Position numbers and translations under genes: made by a program. Shown here in pieces: positions 24,687 through 33,655 of a DNA stretch of 64,000 bases. The notes below the pieces were generated by a model. The model did not search any database, had not been told where the DNA came from, and saw only the letters and a list, made by a program, of their open reading frames with translations. The stretch spans positions 5,667,501 to 5,731,500 of the forward strand of contig NZ_JACMTR010000002.1 of the NCBI RefSeq assembly GCF_014267175.1, read 5' to 3'. The DNA comes from Pseudonocardia sp. C8. Lineage in GTDB: Bacteria; Actinomycetota; Actinomycetes; Mycobacteriales; Pseudonocardiaceae. Position 1 is the first letter of the stretch. Each line of letters opens with the position of its first letter.

Positions 24687-27233
24687 CTACCGCGCGCGCA
24701 ACAGCTTGCGCACCTCGATCCACGCCACCGCGACCACCGGCACCAGCACCGCCGCCACCCACTGCGGCGCGGTCAGCGGCACCAGACGGAGCGCCTCCCG
24801 CAGCACCGGCACCGTCATGATCACGACGACGGCGACCGCGGTGACCGCCGTCCACGCCGGCAGGAACCGGTTGGCCAGCAGCCCGGCCCGCAGCAGCGGT
24901 GTCCGATCGGTCCGCATCACCCAGGCCAGGGCCAGGTAGCCGGAGAGCCAGCCGACGAACGCGACCGTCTGCGAGCCGGTGACCAGGTACAGCCCACCGA
25001 CCGCGACGAACAGCGACGCCCCGCCGGCCAGCAGGTCGGTCACGAGCGCCCGGTTCAGGAACCGGGCCGTCGGGTCACGCGGCGGCCGGTCCATCGCGTC
25101 CCGCTCGGCGGGCTCGACGGCGAACGTCGCGCTGCCGGCGATGTCCATGAACATCTCCAGGACGACGATGTGGATCGGCGCGAACGGGATCGCCAGCCCG
25201 GCGACGACACCGGTCGCCGCCGTCGCCACCAGGCCGACCTTGCAGGCCAGGTAGTAGGTGACCCCCTTGCGCAGGTTGTCGTGCAGCGTGCGGCCCTCGC
25301 GCAGGGCCCGGGTGAGGGTGGTGACGTCGTCGTCGGCGAGGACGAGATCGGCGGCGTCCCGCGCGACGTCGGTGCCGGAGGCGCCCAGCGCGACGCCGAC
25401 GTCGGCGCGGGCCAGCGCCGGGGCGTCGTTCACCCCGTCACCGGTGACCGCGACGACCTCGCCGCGGGCCTGCAGGGCCTCGACCAGCCGCAGCTTGTGC
25501 TCGGGCGTCACCCGCGCGAACAGCGAGGTCGTCGCGACGGTGGCGGCCAGCTCGTGGTCGTCGAGCCGTTCCAGGTCCCGGCCGGTCAGCAGGGTGCCGT
25601 CGCCGATCCCGAGCCGGGCGGCGATCGCCCGGGCACACGCCGGGTGGTCGCCGGTCACCATCACCACCCGGATCCCGGCCCGGTGCGCGGCGGAGACGGC
25701 CTCGGCGGCCCCGGCCCGCGGCGGGTCGGAGAGCCCGACGAGCCCGGCCGGGACCAGGTCGCGCTCGGCGTCGTCGACGTCGGCCGGGATCCCGGACGCC
25801 TGCCGGGTCGCCACCGCGATCACCCGCAGGCCCTGCTCGGCCATCCGCTCGGCCCGGTCGAGCAGCGGCCGGTCCGCCGGGCGGCAGCGGGCGAGCACGG
25901 ACTCCGGCGACCCCGTGGTGATCACGGTGTTCATGCGCGATCCGCCGGCGCTACTCGCTGTGTTCATGCGCGATCCGCCGGCGCTACTCGCTGTGCCGCC
26001 GTCGAGCACCACCGTCATCGTCTCGCGGGCCGGGTCGAACGCGAAGCGCTGCACCGGTTCCCCGGGCACGGTCAGCCCGCGCTCGCGGGCCGCGACCAGG
26101 AACGCGACGTCGGTCGGGTCGCCGGACCAGCCGCCGTCCGGCTCCGGGCTGGTCTCGGTGCAGGCCGCTCCGAGCGCGATCAGCTCGTCGTCGCAGACCC
26201 CGGCCGGGACGGTCCGGGCGACCGCCATCCGGTTCTCGGTCAGCGTGCCGGTCTTGTCGGTCGCGAGCACGGTGACCGTGCCCAGGGTCTCGGCCGCCCG
26301 CAGCCGCCGGACCAGGCCGCGGTGCTGCGACAGCCGGTAGGCGCCGAGGCCGAGGACCAGGCTGATGATGATCGGCAGCTCCTCGGGCACGGTCGCGAAC
26401 GCGAGCGTCAGCCCGGTCAGGACCATCTCCCGCCACGGCTCGCCGGTGAGCGCGCCGACCAGCGGGACGAGCACGCTGAAGCCGATCGCCACGCTCGCCA
26501 GCGCCTTCGAGAGGTCCCGCATGGCCTGCTGCAGCGCCGTACGCGGCGGCCGCGCCGCGAGCACCAGCCCGGTGATCCGGCCGATCTCGGTGTCCGTCCC
26601 GGTGGCGACGACGACGCCGCGGCCCCGCCCGGCGGCCACCGTCGTCCCCGCGAAGGCCAGGTTCGCACGGTCGCCGAGGTCCGCGTCGTCGTCGACGACC
26701 CGGCGGGCGTCCTTCGGCACGGTGACCGACTCCCCGGTCAGCGCGGCCTCGTCGACCCGCAGCCCCCAGGTCTCGGTGAGCCGCAGGTCGGCGGGGACCC
26801 GCGCCCCCGCCGCGAGCGGGACGACGTCGCCGGGCACCAGCTCCTCGGACCGGATCGACCGGGTCCGGCCGTCGCGCAGCACCGGCGTGGTCGGGGCGGT
26901 GAGCTCGCCCAGCGCGGCGATCACCGACTTGGCGCGGAACTCGGCGAACACCTCCACCAGCACCACCGCCGCGATGATCACGACGATCGCGACCGTGTCC
27001 GACGGGGTGCCCCAGAGGCCGTAGAGCACCGCCACGGCGACCAGCAGCAGCATCATCGGCTCGGTGATCTCGTCGGCGAGCACGTGCCGGAACGTCACCC
27101 GGCGCGGTTCGACCCGCCGGTTCGGGCCGTGCCGGACGAGCCGGTCGGCCGCCTCCGCGCTGCTCAGCCCGGCCGCCGGGTCGGTGCCGTACTGTTCCGC
27201 GACCGCGTCCGCGGCCGCGGCGTGGGCGTTCAT
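24687..27233 (-). CDS. cation-translocating P-type ATPase (P2-like)
   Basis: Membrane pump of 848 residues. Actuator domain with DEAALTGESV; transmembrane helix 4 with ATVPEELP; phosphorylation site DKTGTLTENRMAV; hinge VVAVTGDGVNDAPALARADV; then six C-terminal helices with FAPIHIVVLEMFMDIAG. This is the architecture of Ca2+/Mn2+/Na+-type P2 ATPases, ion unknown. The nucleotide domain carries a perfect 33-bp in-frame duplication (TASSAGGSRMN twice) directly before TTGSPE, which occupies the position of the usual KGAPE and lacks its lysine. ATGA overlap couples it to the ChrB-like gene upstream. Confidence 0.88.
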   Translation of the reverse strand: MNAHAAAADAVAEQYGTDPAAGLSSAEAADRLVRHGPNRRVEPRRVTFRHVLADEITEPMMLLLVAVAVLYGLWGTPSDTVAIVVIIAAVVLVEVFAEFRAKSVIAALGELTAPTTPVLRDGRTRSIRSEELVPGDVVPLAAGARVPADLRLTETWGLRVDEAALTGESVTVPKDARRVVDDDADLGDRANLAFAGTTVAAGRGRGVVVATGTDTEIGRITGLVLAARPPRTALQQAMRDLSKALASVAIGFSVLVPLVGALTGEPWREMVLTGLTLAFATVPEELPIIISLVLGLGAYRLSQHRGLVRRLRAAETLGTVTVLATDKTGTLTENRMAVARTVPAGVCDDELIALGAACTETSPEPDGGWSGDPTDVAFLVAARERGLTVPGEPVQRFAFDPARETMTVVLDGGTASSAGGSRMNTASSAGGSRMNTVITTGSPESVLARCRPADRPLLDRAERMAEQGLRVIAVATRQASGIPADVDDAERDLVPAGLVGLSDPPRAGAAEAVSAAHRAGIRVVMVTGDHPACARAIAARLGIGDGTLLTGRDLERLDDHELAATVATTSLFARVTPEHKLRLVEALQARGEVVAVTGDGVNDAPALARADVGVALGASGTDVARDAADLVLADDDVTTLTRALREGRTLHDNLRKGVTYYLACKVGLVATAATGVVAGLAIPFAPIHIVVLEMFMDIAGSATFAVEPAERDAMDRPPRDPTARFLNRALVTDLLAGGASLFVAVGGLYLVTGSQTVAFVGWLSGYLALAWVMRTDRTPLLRAGLLANRFLPAWTAVTAVAVVVIMTVPVLREALRLVPLTAPQWVAAVLVPVVAVAWIEVRKLLRAR
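25927..25992. repeat. 33-bp perfect tandem duplication inside the P-type ATPase gene
   Basis: Two identical 33-bp units (25927-25959 and 25960-25992), starting GTGTTCATGCGCGATCC on the plus strand, keep the reading frame and add eleven residues (ASSAGGSRMNT) per copy. Confidence 0.95.
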
Positions 27234-27793
27234 CCGGCGGACGGCGGGACGTCGGGAGCGACGCCCTCGGCCTGGTAGACGCCCGCGGTGAAGGCCTCGA
27301 GCGCCCGGCGGCAGCGGTCGAGGAGCTCCTCGGCCTCCTTGAGCCGCTCGTCCGGGAAGAAGTCGCGCGCGGAGATCTTGGTGAACCAGGCGGCGAGCCG
27401 GTCGAGGCCCTGCTCGTTCTCCTCCAGCTCGGCGAAGGAGAAGTTGTCCCGCGCGGTCTCCTTCTCCAGCTCGGCCAGCAGGGCCCTGCCCCGTTCCTCG
27501 AACTCGGCGAACTCCTTGGCGCGCTCGGCGCGGAACCGGGCGACGATGTCGCCGCCTGCCCGGTCGTCGCGGTCGGTGACCTCGAGCGCGTAGGCCGTGC
27601 CGCCGTGCTCGCGCACGTACTCGGCCAGGCCCTCGAAGAACTCCCGGTGCTCGCGCGTGCCGGGCAGCACCCAGGCGCCGTTCTGCAGGCCGACGGCGCC
27701 CGCGGCCCTGGCCCGCCGCCAGAGCGTCACCCGCGGGCTCGACGGCGACGCCGGCAACTGGGCGAGCAGGAGGGCCCATCCGTCCGACGGCAT
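27230..27793 (-). CDS. ChrB N-terminal-domain protein
   Basis: A 187-residue protein resembling the N-terminal domain of ChrB, the chromate-responsive regulator: LLLAQLPASPSSPRVTLWRR, AVGLQNGAWVLP, then an acidic helical segment (LLAELEKETARDNFSFAELE) and a DERLKEAEELLDRCRRALEA helix. The C-terminal ChrB catalytic/sensing half is absent. TAGCGT is six bases before the ATG on the minus strand, suggesting a leaderless operon start. It overlaps the P-type ATPase by 4 bp; ChrB proteins normally accompany the ChrA chromate transporter, so this pairing is atypical. Confidence 0.75.
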   Translation of the reverse strand: MPSDGWALLLAQLPASPSSPRVTLWRRARAAGAVGLQNGAWVLPGTREHREFFEGLAEYVREHGGTAYALEVTDRDDRAGGDIVARFRAERAKEFAEFEERGRALLAELEKETARDNFSFAELEENEQGLDRLAAWFTKISARDFFPDERLKEAEELLDRCRRALEAFTAGVYQAEGVAPDVPPSAG

Positions 27794-27881
27794 GCCGGCA
27801 CGCTACCCGGAACCGGGGCCGGGTGAAACACGTGTTTACCCAGCCGGGCGGGTTCGGGCACGGGCGGGCAGGCTGGGGCCC

Positions 27882-28844
27882 ATGCCGCACGCCGTCTCCC
27901 GGCTGGGCCTCGGCCTGGCCGCGGTCGCCCGCCCCGCCTACATCACCGCCGGTCGCGCGTCCGCCCTCGGCGCGACCCGGGACGTCGAGACGCTCCGTAC
28001 CCGCACCCGCGAGCTGCTCGACGCCGGGTACGCGGCCGGCATCCGCTACCTCGACGTCGCCCGCAGCTACGGCCGGGCCGAGGAGTTCCTCGCCGGCTGG
28101 CTGGCCGACCACCCGGAGGCCGACGACGTCGAGATCGGGTCCAAGTGGGGCTACCGCTACGTGGGCGGCTGGCGGATGGACGCCGAGCGGCACGAGGTCA
28201 AGGACCACTCGCTGGAGGCGTTCACCGAGCAGTCCGCGCAGACCGGCGAGCTCCTCGGCGACCGGCTCGCGATCTACCACGTGCACTCGGCGACCGTGGC
28301 CACCGGCGTGCTCGACGACGGGGCGGTGCACCGCGCGCTGGCCCGCCTCCGGGACGGCGGTGTCCGGGTCGGGATCTCCACCTCCGGCCCGGCGCAGGCC
28401 GAGGCGGTCCGGCGCGCCCTCGACGTCCGGGTGGACGGGGAGCCGCTGTTCACCTCGTTCCAGTCCACCTGGAACCCGCTCGAGCCGTCGGCCGGGCCGG
28501 CGCTCGCCGAGGCCGCCGACGCCGGCGCCCGGGTGATCCTCAAGGAGGTCTTCGCGAACGGGCGGCTGGCCCCGGGCGGCGAGGACGGCACCGGCGGGGC
28601 CCGGGCCGCCGCGGCGCTGGCCGACCGGGTCGGCATCTCGCTGGACCGGATCGCCGTCGCCGCCGCGCTGGCCAACCCCTGGGCCTGGCGGGTGCTGCTC
28701 GGTCCGGTGGGGACGGACCAGCTGGAGTCCCATGTCGCTGCCGCCGGCCTCGTGCTTCCGTCCGGTGTGGACGGCGAGCTGGCCGCGCTGGCCGAGGAGC
28801 CCGAGGAGTACTGGGCGACCCGCTCGGCGCGGCCCTGGGCCTGA
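27882..28844 (+). CDS. aldo/keto reductase
   Basis: A 320-residue NAD(P)H-dependent oxidoreductase with a TIM barrel. AAGIRYLDVARSYGRAEEFL holds the catalytic Asp and Tyr, VEIGSKWGYRYV the lysine, and LAIYHVHSA the histidine of the AKR tetrad; FTSFQSTWNPLEPS and VILKEVFANGRLAP follow. The start ATG at 27882 is preceded by CAGGCT seven bases upstream, a variant of the leaderless -10. Closest in pattern to L-galactose-dehydrogenase-like AKRs; substrate unknown. Confidence 0.85.
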   Translation: MPHAVSRLGLGLAAVARPAYITAGRASALGATRDVETLRTRTRELLDAGYAAGIRYLDVARSYGRAEEFLAGWLADHPEADDVEIGSKWGYRYVGGWRMDAERHEVKDHSLEAFTEQSAQTGELLGDRLAIYHVHSATVATGVLDDGAVHRALARLRDGGVRVGISTSGPAQAEAVRRALDVRVDGEPLFTSFQSTWNPLEPSAGPALAEAADAGARVILKEVFANGRLAPGGEDGTGGARAAAALADRVGISLDRIAVAAALANPWAWRVLLGPVGTDQLESHVAAAGLVLPSGVDGELAALAEEPEEYWATRSARPWA

Positions 28845-28896
28845 CCCCCAGCACCGGGGGCCGGGCGACGGCACCCGAGCCCGGCCGCCGGGGCGG

Positions 28897-29856
28897 TCAG
28901 CGCCGCCAGGTCGCCCGGTACCGCGACGGCGACAGGCCGTACCGCTCCACGAACGCCGCCCGCAGCGTCTCCGCCGACCCGAGCCCGGACCGGCGGGCGA
29001 CCTGGGTCAGCGGCAGGTCGGTGGTGCTCAGCAGCTGGGCCGCCGCCTCGACCCGGATCCGGCGCACGACGCGGGCGGGGGTGTCCCCGAGCTCGGCGGT
29101 GAACAGCCGGGCCAGGTGCCGGGTGCTCACCCCGGCACGGGCGGCGAGCGCCGGGGCGCCGAGGTCGGCGTCCGGGTGCGCGGTGGCGTGCTCGACCAGC
29201 CCGCGGACCAGCGCGTCGTCGGTGCGGCGGACCGAGGTGAACAGGCTCGCCTGGGCCTGGTTCCCCGGGCGCTGCAGGTAGGTGACCAGCTCCCGGGCCA
29301 CCCGGCGTGCCAGCTCCGCCCCGTGGTCCTCCTCGACGAACGCCAGCGTCAGGTCCAGCGCCGAGGTCACGCCACCGGAGGTGACGACCCCGCCGTCGCG
29401 CAGGAAGATCGGGTCGGGGTCCACGGTGACCCGGGGGAACCGCTCGGCGAGCTCGGCGGCGAACCGCCAGTGGGTGGTCGCCGTCCGCCCGTCCAGCAGG
29501 CCGGCCGCGGCGAGCAGGGTCGCCCCGGTGCACACGCTCGCGGTGCGCCGGGCTCCGCAGGCGACCCGCCGCAGGTGGTGCAGGCTCGCCGGGTCGGCCG
29601 CGGCGTCCCGGTGGCCGGTGCCCCCGGAGACGACGACGGTGTCCACCGGTGCGTCCCAGTCCGCGAGCCGGGTCCGTGCGACCAGCTCGACCCCGCCGTC
29701 GCAGCGCACGACCGGGCCGGTGAGCGCCGCGACGGTCACCCGGTACGGCGGCCGGACCCGGTGCCGGTTCGCCATGGCGAGCGTGCTGGTCACCGAGCTG
29801 ACGTCGAGCGGCTCGACGTCGTCGTAGACGACGACCAGCACGGCCCGCTCCTCCAC
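28897..29856 (-). CDS. GlxA-type AraC-family regulator (DJ-1/PfpI + HTH)
   Basis: A 319-residue regulator. An N-terminal DJ-1/PfpI-like domain (about 1-190) has VVVSGGTGH and RTASVCTGATLLAAAGLLDG, with the cysteine at the usual elbow position, and TTHWRFAAELAERFP. The C-terminal AraC domain (about 215-319) contains LAARAGVSTRHLARLFTAEL and TQVARRSGLGSAETLRAAF. GTG 29856 is chosen because TACCCT is six bases upstream on the minus strand; a longer upstream reading has no start signal. Divergent from a membrane-protein gene, with a copper-regulator-like palindrome between them. Confidence 0.85.
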   Translation of the reverse strand: MEERAVLVVVYDDVEPLDVSSVTSTLAMANRHRVRPPYRVTVAALTGPVVRCDGGVELVARTRLADWDAPVDTVVVSGGTGHRDAAADPASLHHLRRVACGARRTASVCTGATLLAAAGLLDGRTATTHWRFAAELAERFPRVTVDPDPIFLRDGGVVTSGGVTSALDLTLAFVEEDHGAELARRVARELVTYLQRPGNQAQASLFTSVRRTDDALVRGLVEHATAHPDADLGAPALAARAGVSTRHLARLFTAELGDTPARVVRRIRVEAAAQLLSTTDLPLTQVARRSGLGSAETLRAAFVERYGLSPSRYRATWRR

Positions 29857-29943
29857 GTCCGCAGGGTAGGTCGTTGCGGACGGGAACCCCAGCGATCCGG
29901 ACGGACCGGCCGGGCGGGGGCGCGCCCGTGACCCCGGCCACGG

Positions 29944-29958
29944 TACCCCTGAGGGGTA
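29944..29958. promoter_or_regulatory. TACCC-N5-GGGTA palindrome (CsoR/RicR-like site)
   Basis: TACCCCTGAGGGGTA is a palindrome of 7-bp arms around one base. It matches the TACCC-N5-GGGTA operator described for the copper-responsive repressor RicR in M. tuberculosis. It lies 22 bases before the ATG at 29981 and 87 bases from the divergent regulator start. Confidence 0.55.
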
Positions 29959-29980
29959 TCTACGTCGGAGGGGGAACGTC

Positions 29981-30541
29981 ATGACCGACACCACCGCGCC
30001 CGGCCGCCGCCCGCTCGCCCGCCAGGTGCTGGACCGCTGGCCCGCGGCGGCCGGCGTCGTCGTCGCCGTGCTGAGCGCCGCCGCCGGTGACGGGGCCGCG
30101 CCGGTCCTGGTGGCGGCGGGCTTCGTCTACCTGGGCGCCGCCGCGGTGCGCCGCCGGGCAGCGGCGTGGCCGCTGTTCTGGGTGACCTTCGTGCTGATGG
30201 CGGCGTCCCGGTTCGTGCCCGGGCTGGACCCGGCCGGGGCGATGCTCGCGGTGGCGGCGGTGCTCGCCGTCGCCGGTCTCGCCCGGGGTGCGGCGCGGCC
30301 CGCGTACGGCCTGCCGCTGCAGGCGGCCGTGCTGCTGGTCATCGGCGCCGCCGCGCTGGCCGCTTCGGCGGCGTCGCCGCAGGTCGCGGCGCTGATCGTC
30401 GCGGCGGGACTGTTCGGGCACGCCGGCTGGGACCTGTGGCACCACCGGACCGGGCGGGTCGTCTCCCGGTCGCTGGCCGAGTTCTGCGGGGTGCTGGACG
30501 CGCTGCTCGCCGTGCTCGTCCTGTGGGCGACGTTCGGGTGA
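29981..30541 (+). CDS. multi-pass membrane protein, unknown function
   Basis: A 186-residue protein with six likely hydrophobic helices and short basic loops (VRRRAAAWPLFWVTFVLMAA; GLFGHAGWDLWHHRTGRVV). The HAGWDLWHHR segment, two or three histidines after the fifth helix, recurs in uncharacterised actinobacterial membrane proteins and could bind metal (inference). GGAGGGGGAACGTC before the ATG is a strong ribosome binding site. The CsoR/RicR-like palindrome just upstream raises the possibility of copper-dependent expression. Confidence 0.7.
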   Translation: MTDTTAPGRRPLARQVLDRWPAAAGVVVAVLSAAAGDGAAPVLVAAGFVYLGAAAVRRRAAAWPLFWVTFVLMAASRFVPGLDPAGAMLAVAAVLAVAGLARGAARPAYGLPLQAAVLLVIGAAALAASAASPQVAALIVAAGLFGHAGWDLWHHRTGRVVSRSLAEFCGVLDALLAVLVLWATFG

Positions 30542-30690
30542 CCCCCTTTCCGGCCGAGGGCCCCGCGTTTCCCGCGGGACGGACGCTCGTTTATCTTCCA
30601 GTCACCTGACGGCCACCGGCCCGATGTCCACCGTGTACCCGGCGGACGCGGTCGACCGGCTCGGTGATCGGCAGCGCAGAAGGAGGGGAC

Positions 30691-31530
30691 ATGACCGCCC
30701 AGCACCGCCTGGACCGGCAGCATTCGCACAGGGCGGACGACGACCCGGCCACCGAGGTGATCCCGCGCGTCCAGGAGTCCCCGTCCGCGGCCGCACCGGC
30801 CCCGGAGGAGCCCTCGCCGGAGCCCGAGGCGCCGGCCGGCGTGCCGCACCTCGCGCTGCTGCGCCCGGCGAGCGTCGTGAAGGTCGCGGCCGGGATCGCG
30901 GCGGTGCTCGCGCTCGCGCACTTCGCCGCCGCCGTCTACGGCCTCGGCCGTCCCGGGTTCCAGGTCCCCGCGGCGATCCGCCTCGGCAACGAGCTCAACG
31001 TCTCGACCTGGTTCAGCTCGGTGCTGCACCTGACCAACGCCGCGATCCTCGGCCTCATCGCGGCGAACTCGGTCCGCCGGGAACGGTGGAAGTGGGTCCT
31101 GCTGAGCGTCTCGTGCGCGGTCGTCGCGATGGACGAGGTCGCCGCGAACCACGAGCACGTCGGCTGGATCATCCACACCACGTTCGGCACGACCGGGTTC
31201 CTCACCTACGCCTGGATCATCCCCGCGGTGGTGCTCGTGCTCGTCGTCGCGGCCCTCTGCCTGCCGACGCTGCTGCGCCGGCCGGGTGCCGTGGTCGTCG
31301 TCGTGGGCGCCGCGGTGTTCCTGTTCGGCGCGGTCGGCCTGGAGTCGGTCGGTGGCGCGCTCTTCGAGCGGACCGGCGACGTGCAGGCCTTCGCCTACAA
31401 CGTCCTCGCCGGCACCGAGGAGACCTTCGAGATGGCCGGCCTGGTGATCGCGATGGCCGGGCTGCTGCGGATGGCCGGGGGTAGCGGGCTGCGGCTCGCC
31501 GGCGAGCGCTTCGTCGACGGGGCCCGCTGA
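30691..31530 (+). CDS. multi-pass membrane protein, unknown function
   Basis: A 279-residue protein. The first about 65 residues are hydrophilic and Pro/Glu-rich, followed by about six transmembrane segments. The second loop contains LLSVSCAVVAMDEVAANHEH, a DE...HE pattern seen in a family of uncharacterised bacterial membrane proteins. The ATG at 30691 is chosen over an upstream GTG because AGAAGGAGGGG ends two bases before it. Adjacent to a second membrane-protein gene, same direction, 149-bp gap. Function unknown. Confidence 0.7.
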   Translation: MTAQHRLDRQHSHRADDDPATEVIPRVQESPSAAAPAPEEPSPEPEAPAGVPHLALLRPASVVKVAAGIAAVLALAHFAAAVYGLGRPGFQVPAAIRLGNELNVSTWFSSVLHLTNAAILGLIAANSVRRERWKWVLLSVSCAVVAMDEVAANHEHVGWIIHTTFGTTGFLTYAWIIPAVVLVLVVAALCLPTLLRRPGAVVVVVGAAVFLFGAVGLESVGGALFERTGDVQAFAYNVLAGTEETFEMAGLVIAMAGLLRMAGGSGLRLAGERFVDGAR

Positions 31531-31552
31531 GCCCGGTCATCCCACCCGCGGG

Positions 31553-32023
31553 TCACTCCACCCGCGAGGAGCCCTCGATCCGCCTGCGGTCCGTGCGCTC
31601 CTCGGGCTCGGAGTCGGAGGGCAGGTGGACGTCGTCGACGGCGATGTTGACCTCGACGATCTCCAGCCCGGTCATCCGCTCCAGGGTGGTGATGACGTTG
31701 CGCCGCACGGCCCTGGCCACCTCGGCGATCGGGACGCCGTACTCGACGACGACGTTGAGGTCGACCGCGGCCTGCTTCTCACCGACCTCGACGTGCACGC
31801 CTTGCGCGACGTTGCTGGTGCCGCCCGGGATGCGCTCGCGCAGCGCGCCGAGCGCGCGGGCCGCGCCACCGCCGATGGCGTGGATCCCGTCGACCTCGCG
31901 GGTGGCGAGGCCGGCGATCTTCGAGACGACGGCGTCGGCGATCCGGGTGGTGCCGTGCTCGGACTGCAGGGCGGACGGGGCGCCGGTGGCCGTGGTGTCC
32001 TTCTGCTCGCTGCTGGTGCTCAT
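31553..32023 (-). CDS. Asp23/Gls24 family envelope stress protein
   Basis: A 156-residue protein. The Asp23 domain (about 22-130) includes TRIADAVVSKIAGLATREVD, VHVEVGEKQAAVDLNVVVEY and VRRNVITTLERMTGLEIVEV. In Staphylococcus Asp23 is membrane-associated and linked to cell-envelope homeostasis; actinobacterial versions often cluster with small membrane partners, absent here. The ends are charged and probably disordered. Confidence 0.88.
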   Translation of the reverse strand: MSTSSEQKDTTATGAPSALQSEHGTTRIADAVVSKIAGLATREVDGIHAIGGGAARALGALRERIPGGTSNVAQGVHVEVGEKQAAVDLNVVVEYGVPIAEVARAVRRNVITTLERMTGLEIVEVNIAVDDVHLPSDSEPEERTDRRRIEGSSRVE

Positions 32024-32129
32024 GGGTCGTTGCGCCTCCGAGTGCGTGGCCCGGGTTCCTCCGGGGTGGGTCCACAGGTGGGAGGCGCCGACCGGACGGA
32101 TCCTCACGCGCCACCGGGTGTGATGCTCG

Positions 32130-32603
32130 TCACTCCGGCGGCAGGCCGATCGTCCAGGCGGTGACATCGCGCAGCGCCACCTGCCAGCACGCCGGCTCGA
32201 CGTAGTTCGGTGCGGCCGCCTGGATCGGGACGATCAGCGCCTCGGTGAAGTAGATCCACCGGATGTCCTCGGGCCGGACCGCCCCGCCCGGCTGGTCCTG
32301 GGCCCACCGGTCGGCCATGTCGAAGAACATCTGGACCGTCGCGTCGACCGACGCGTTCGGCGTGTGCCCGAGGGTCAGGTGCCGGAGCTGCTCGCCGAGC
32401 CGGCGCAGCCAGGTCGCCGGGTGCACGGCGTTGCCGAAGACGAGGCCCGCCGGGGTCGCGACGGTCAGCGGCACGCTGTTGGGCTCGTCCTGGTACGCGG
32501 CCGCCAGCACCGCCTGCAGGTAGCTCGGTGCGATGAGCCCGGGGGGCGGCGTCACCGGCTGGGCGTTCGTCGTCCCGGTGGGCCCCTCGGCGTCGACGGT
32601 CAT
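32130..32603 (-). CDS. hypothetical protein
   Basis: A 157-residue cytosolic-type protein I do not recognise. After a Pro/Thr-rich start comes LIAPSYLQAVLAAAYQD, then ATWLRRLGEQLRHLTLGHTP and DIRWIYFTEALIVPIQAAAP. TAGCGT lies eight bases before the ATG (32603) on the minus strand, near the leaderless spacing. It follows the Asp23 gene's upstream region in the same direction. Unknown function. Confidence 0.55.
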   Translation of the reverse strand: MTVDAEGPTGTTNAQPVTPPPGLIAPSYLQAVLAAAYQDEPNSVPLTVATPAGLVFGNAVHPATWLRRLGEQLRHLTLGHTPNASVDATVQMFFDMADRWAQDQPGGAVRPEDIRWIYFTEALIVPIQAAAPNYVEPACWQVALRDVTAWTIGLPPE

Positions 32604-32712
32604 GACCGGTGACGCTAGCCCTGCCGCCCGACGCGCGAACAGGTCCACGTCGCCCTGACGAGAACCCCCGTACGGGGCAATGGCCTGTCGACCGTATGGG
32701 GGTATGCGGGTC

Positions 32713-33549
32713 TCAGGAACGCGGTGACGGTGCCGGGGTCCCGGTCACCGGACGGCGCGGCTCGGGCACGCCGGTCACCGGCCGGTCGCCGACCGGTGCC
32801 GGCGCGACGACCACGTCGAACCGGGCACCGGCCGCGCCCGGGCCGACCCCGTCCCGGGTCTCGTGCCGGGACACCACGTGCCCGCGCGCGGTCGCGGCGG
32901 CCCGCAGTGCCTCGTGCACGCGGTCGGCGGTGCCGGCCTGGCCGAAGTCGCCGCGGTAGTGGTAGGCCAGCAGCGTCCCGCCCGGACGCAGCCGGTCCAG
33001 CAGGGCCGCGATGCCCACCCGCAGGGTGACCGGCTCCCAGTAGTACAGGACGTCCGTGCAGACGATCAGATCGAACGTGCCGTCCGGCATCTCCCGGGGC
33101 AGCGTCCGCCGGGCGAACGTCGCTGACGGCACCCGGCGCGCGGCCCGCTCGACGGCGGCCGGGCAGATGTCCACGCCCACGAGCGCGTCGGTGTGCCCGG
33201 CCAGCCGGACCGAGAGGTCGCCCTCCCCGCAGCCGACCTCCAGGGCGCGGGCGAACCGGTGCCCGGCCAGGGTGTCCATCACCGTGCCGTACTTCTGCTG
33301 CTCGTACGGGCTCAGCCCGATGCCGTAGGGGTCGGGGCGCCGGTAGAGCCGGTCGTGTGCACCACGGCCCCAGCCCGGCTGCCACAGCCAGGCCGCCGCC
33401 GGCCAGCGCGGGTCGCTGTCGGGACGGCCCAGGCGGGCGAGGGCACGCAGCGGGGCGGTGGTCGTCCGGGCCGTGGCGCAGACGGTCAGGCGTGCGGTCC
33501 GGCGGGCTCGGTCGGACGGCGACGGTCGAGCGGGCTGCGGGTCGGCCAT
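32713..33549 (-). CDS. class I SAM-dependent methyltransferase (NodS-like)
   Basis: A 278-residue methyltransferase. The SAM motif I is ARALEVGCGEGDLSVRLAGH, followed by ALVGVDICPAAVERA and FDLIVCTDVLYYWEP. This pattern resembles NodS-type N-methyltransferases. The first about 70 residues are basic and Pro-rich, an unusual extension. CGGAGTGCCTG precedes the ATG at 33549. The C-terminal about 30 residues are Pro/Gly-rich. Substrate unknown. Confidence 0.8.
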   Translation of the reverse strand: MADPQPARPSPSDRARRTARLTVCATARTTTAPLRALARLGRPDSDPRWPAAAWLWQPGWGRGAHDRLYRRPDPYGIGLSPYEQQKYGTVMDTLAGHRFARALEVGCGEGDLSVRLAGHTDALVGVDICPAAVERAARRVPSATFARRTLPREMPDGTFDLIVCTDVLYYWEPVTLRVGIAALLDRLRPGGTLLAYHYRGDFGQAGTADRVHEALRAAATARGHVVSRHETRDGVGPGAAGARFDVVVAPAPVGDRPVTGVPEPRRPVTGTPAPSPRS

Positions 33550-33655
33550 CAGGCACTCCGGGCGGGGTGGGACGGGATGTGTGCTCCGTCCATCGCGCCG
33601 GCAGCCCGTTCGTTACTCCGGTCGTCCGAGCAACCCCGGATGCGGGGTGCGGTGG

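Noticed and set aside
24285..27278. Plus-strand open frame of about 1000 codons opposite the P-type ATPase
   Set aside because: Antisense shadow of the ATPase, whose catalytic motifs are all on the minus strand.
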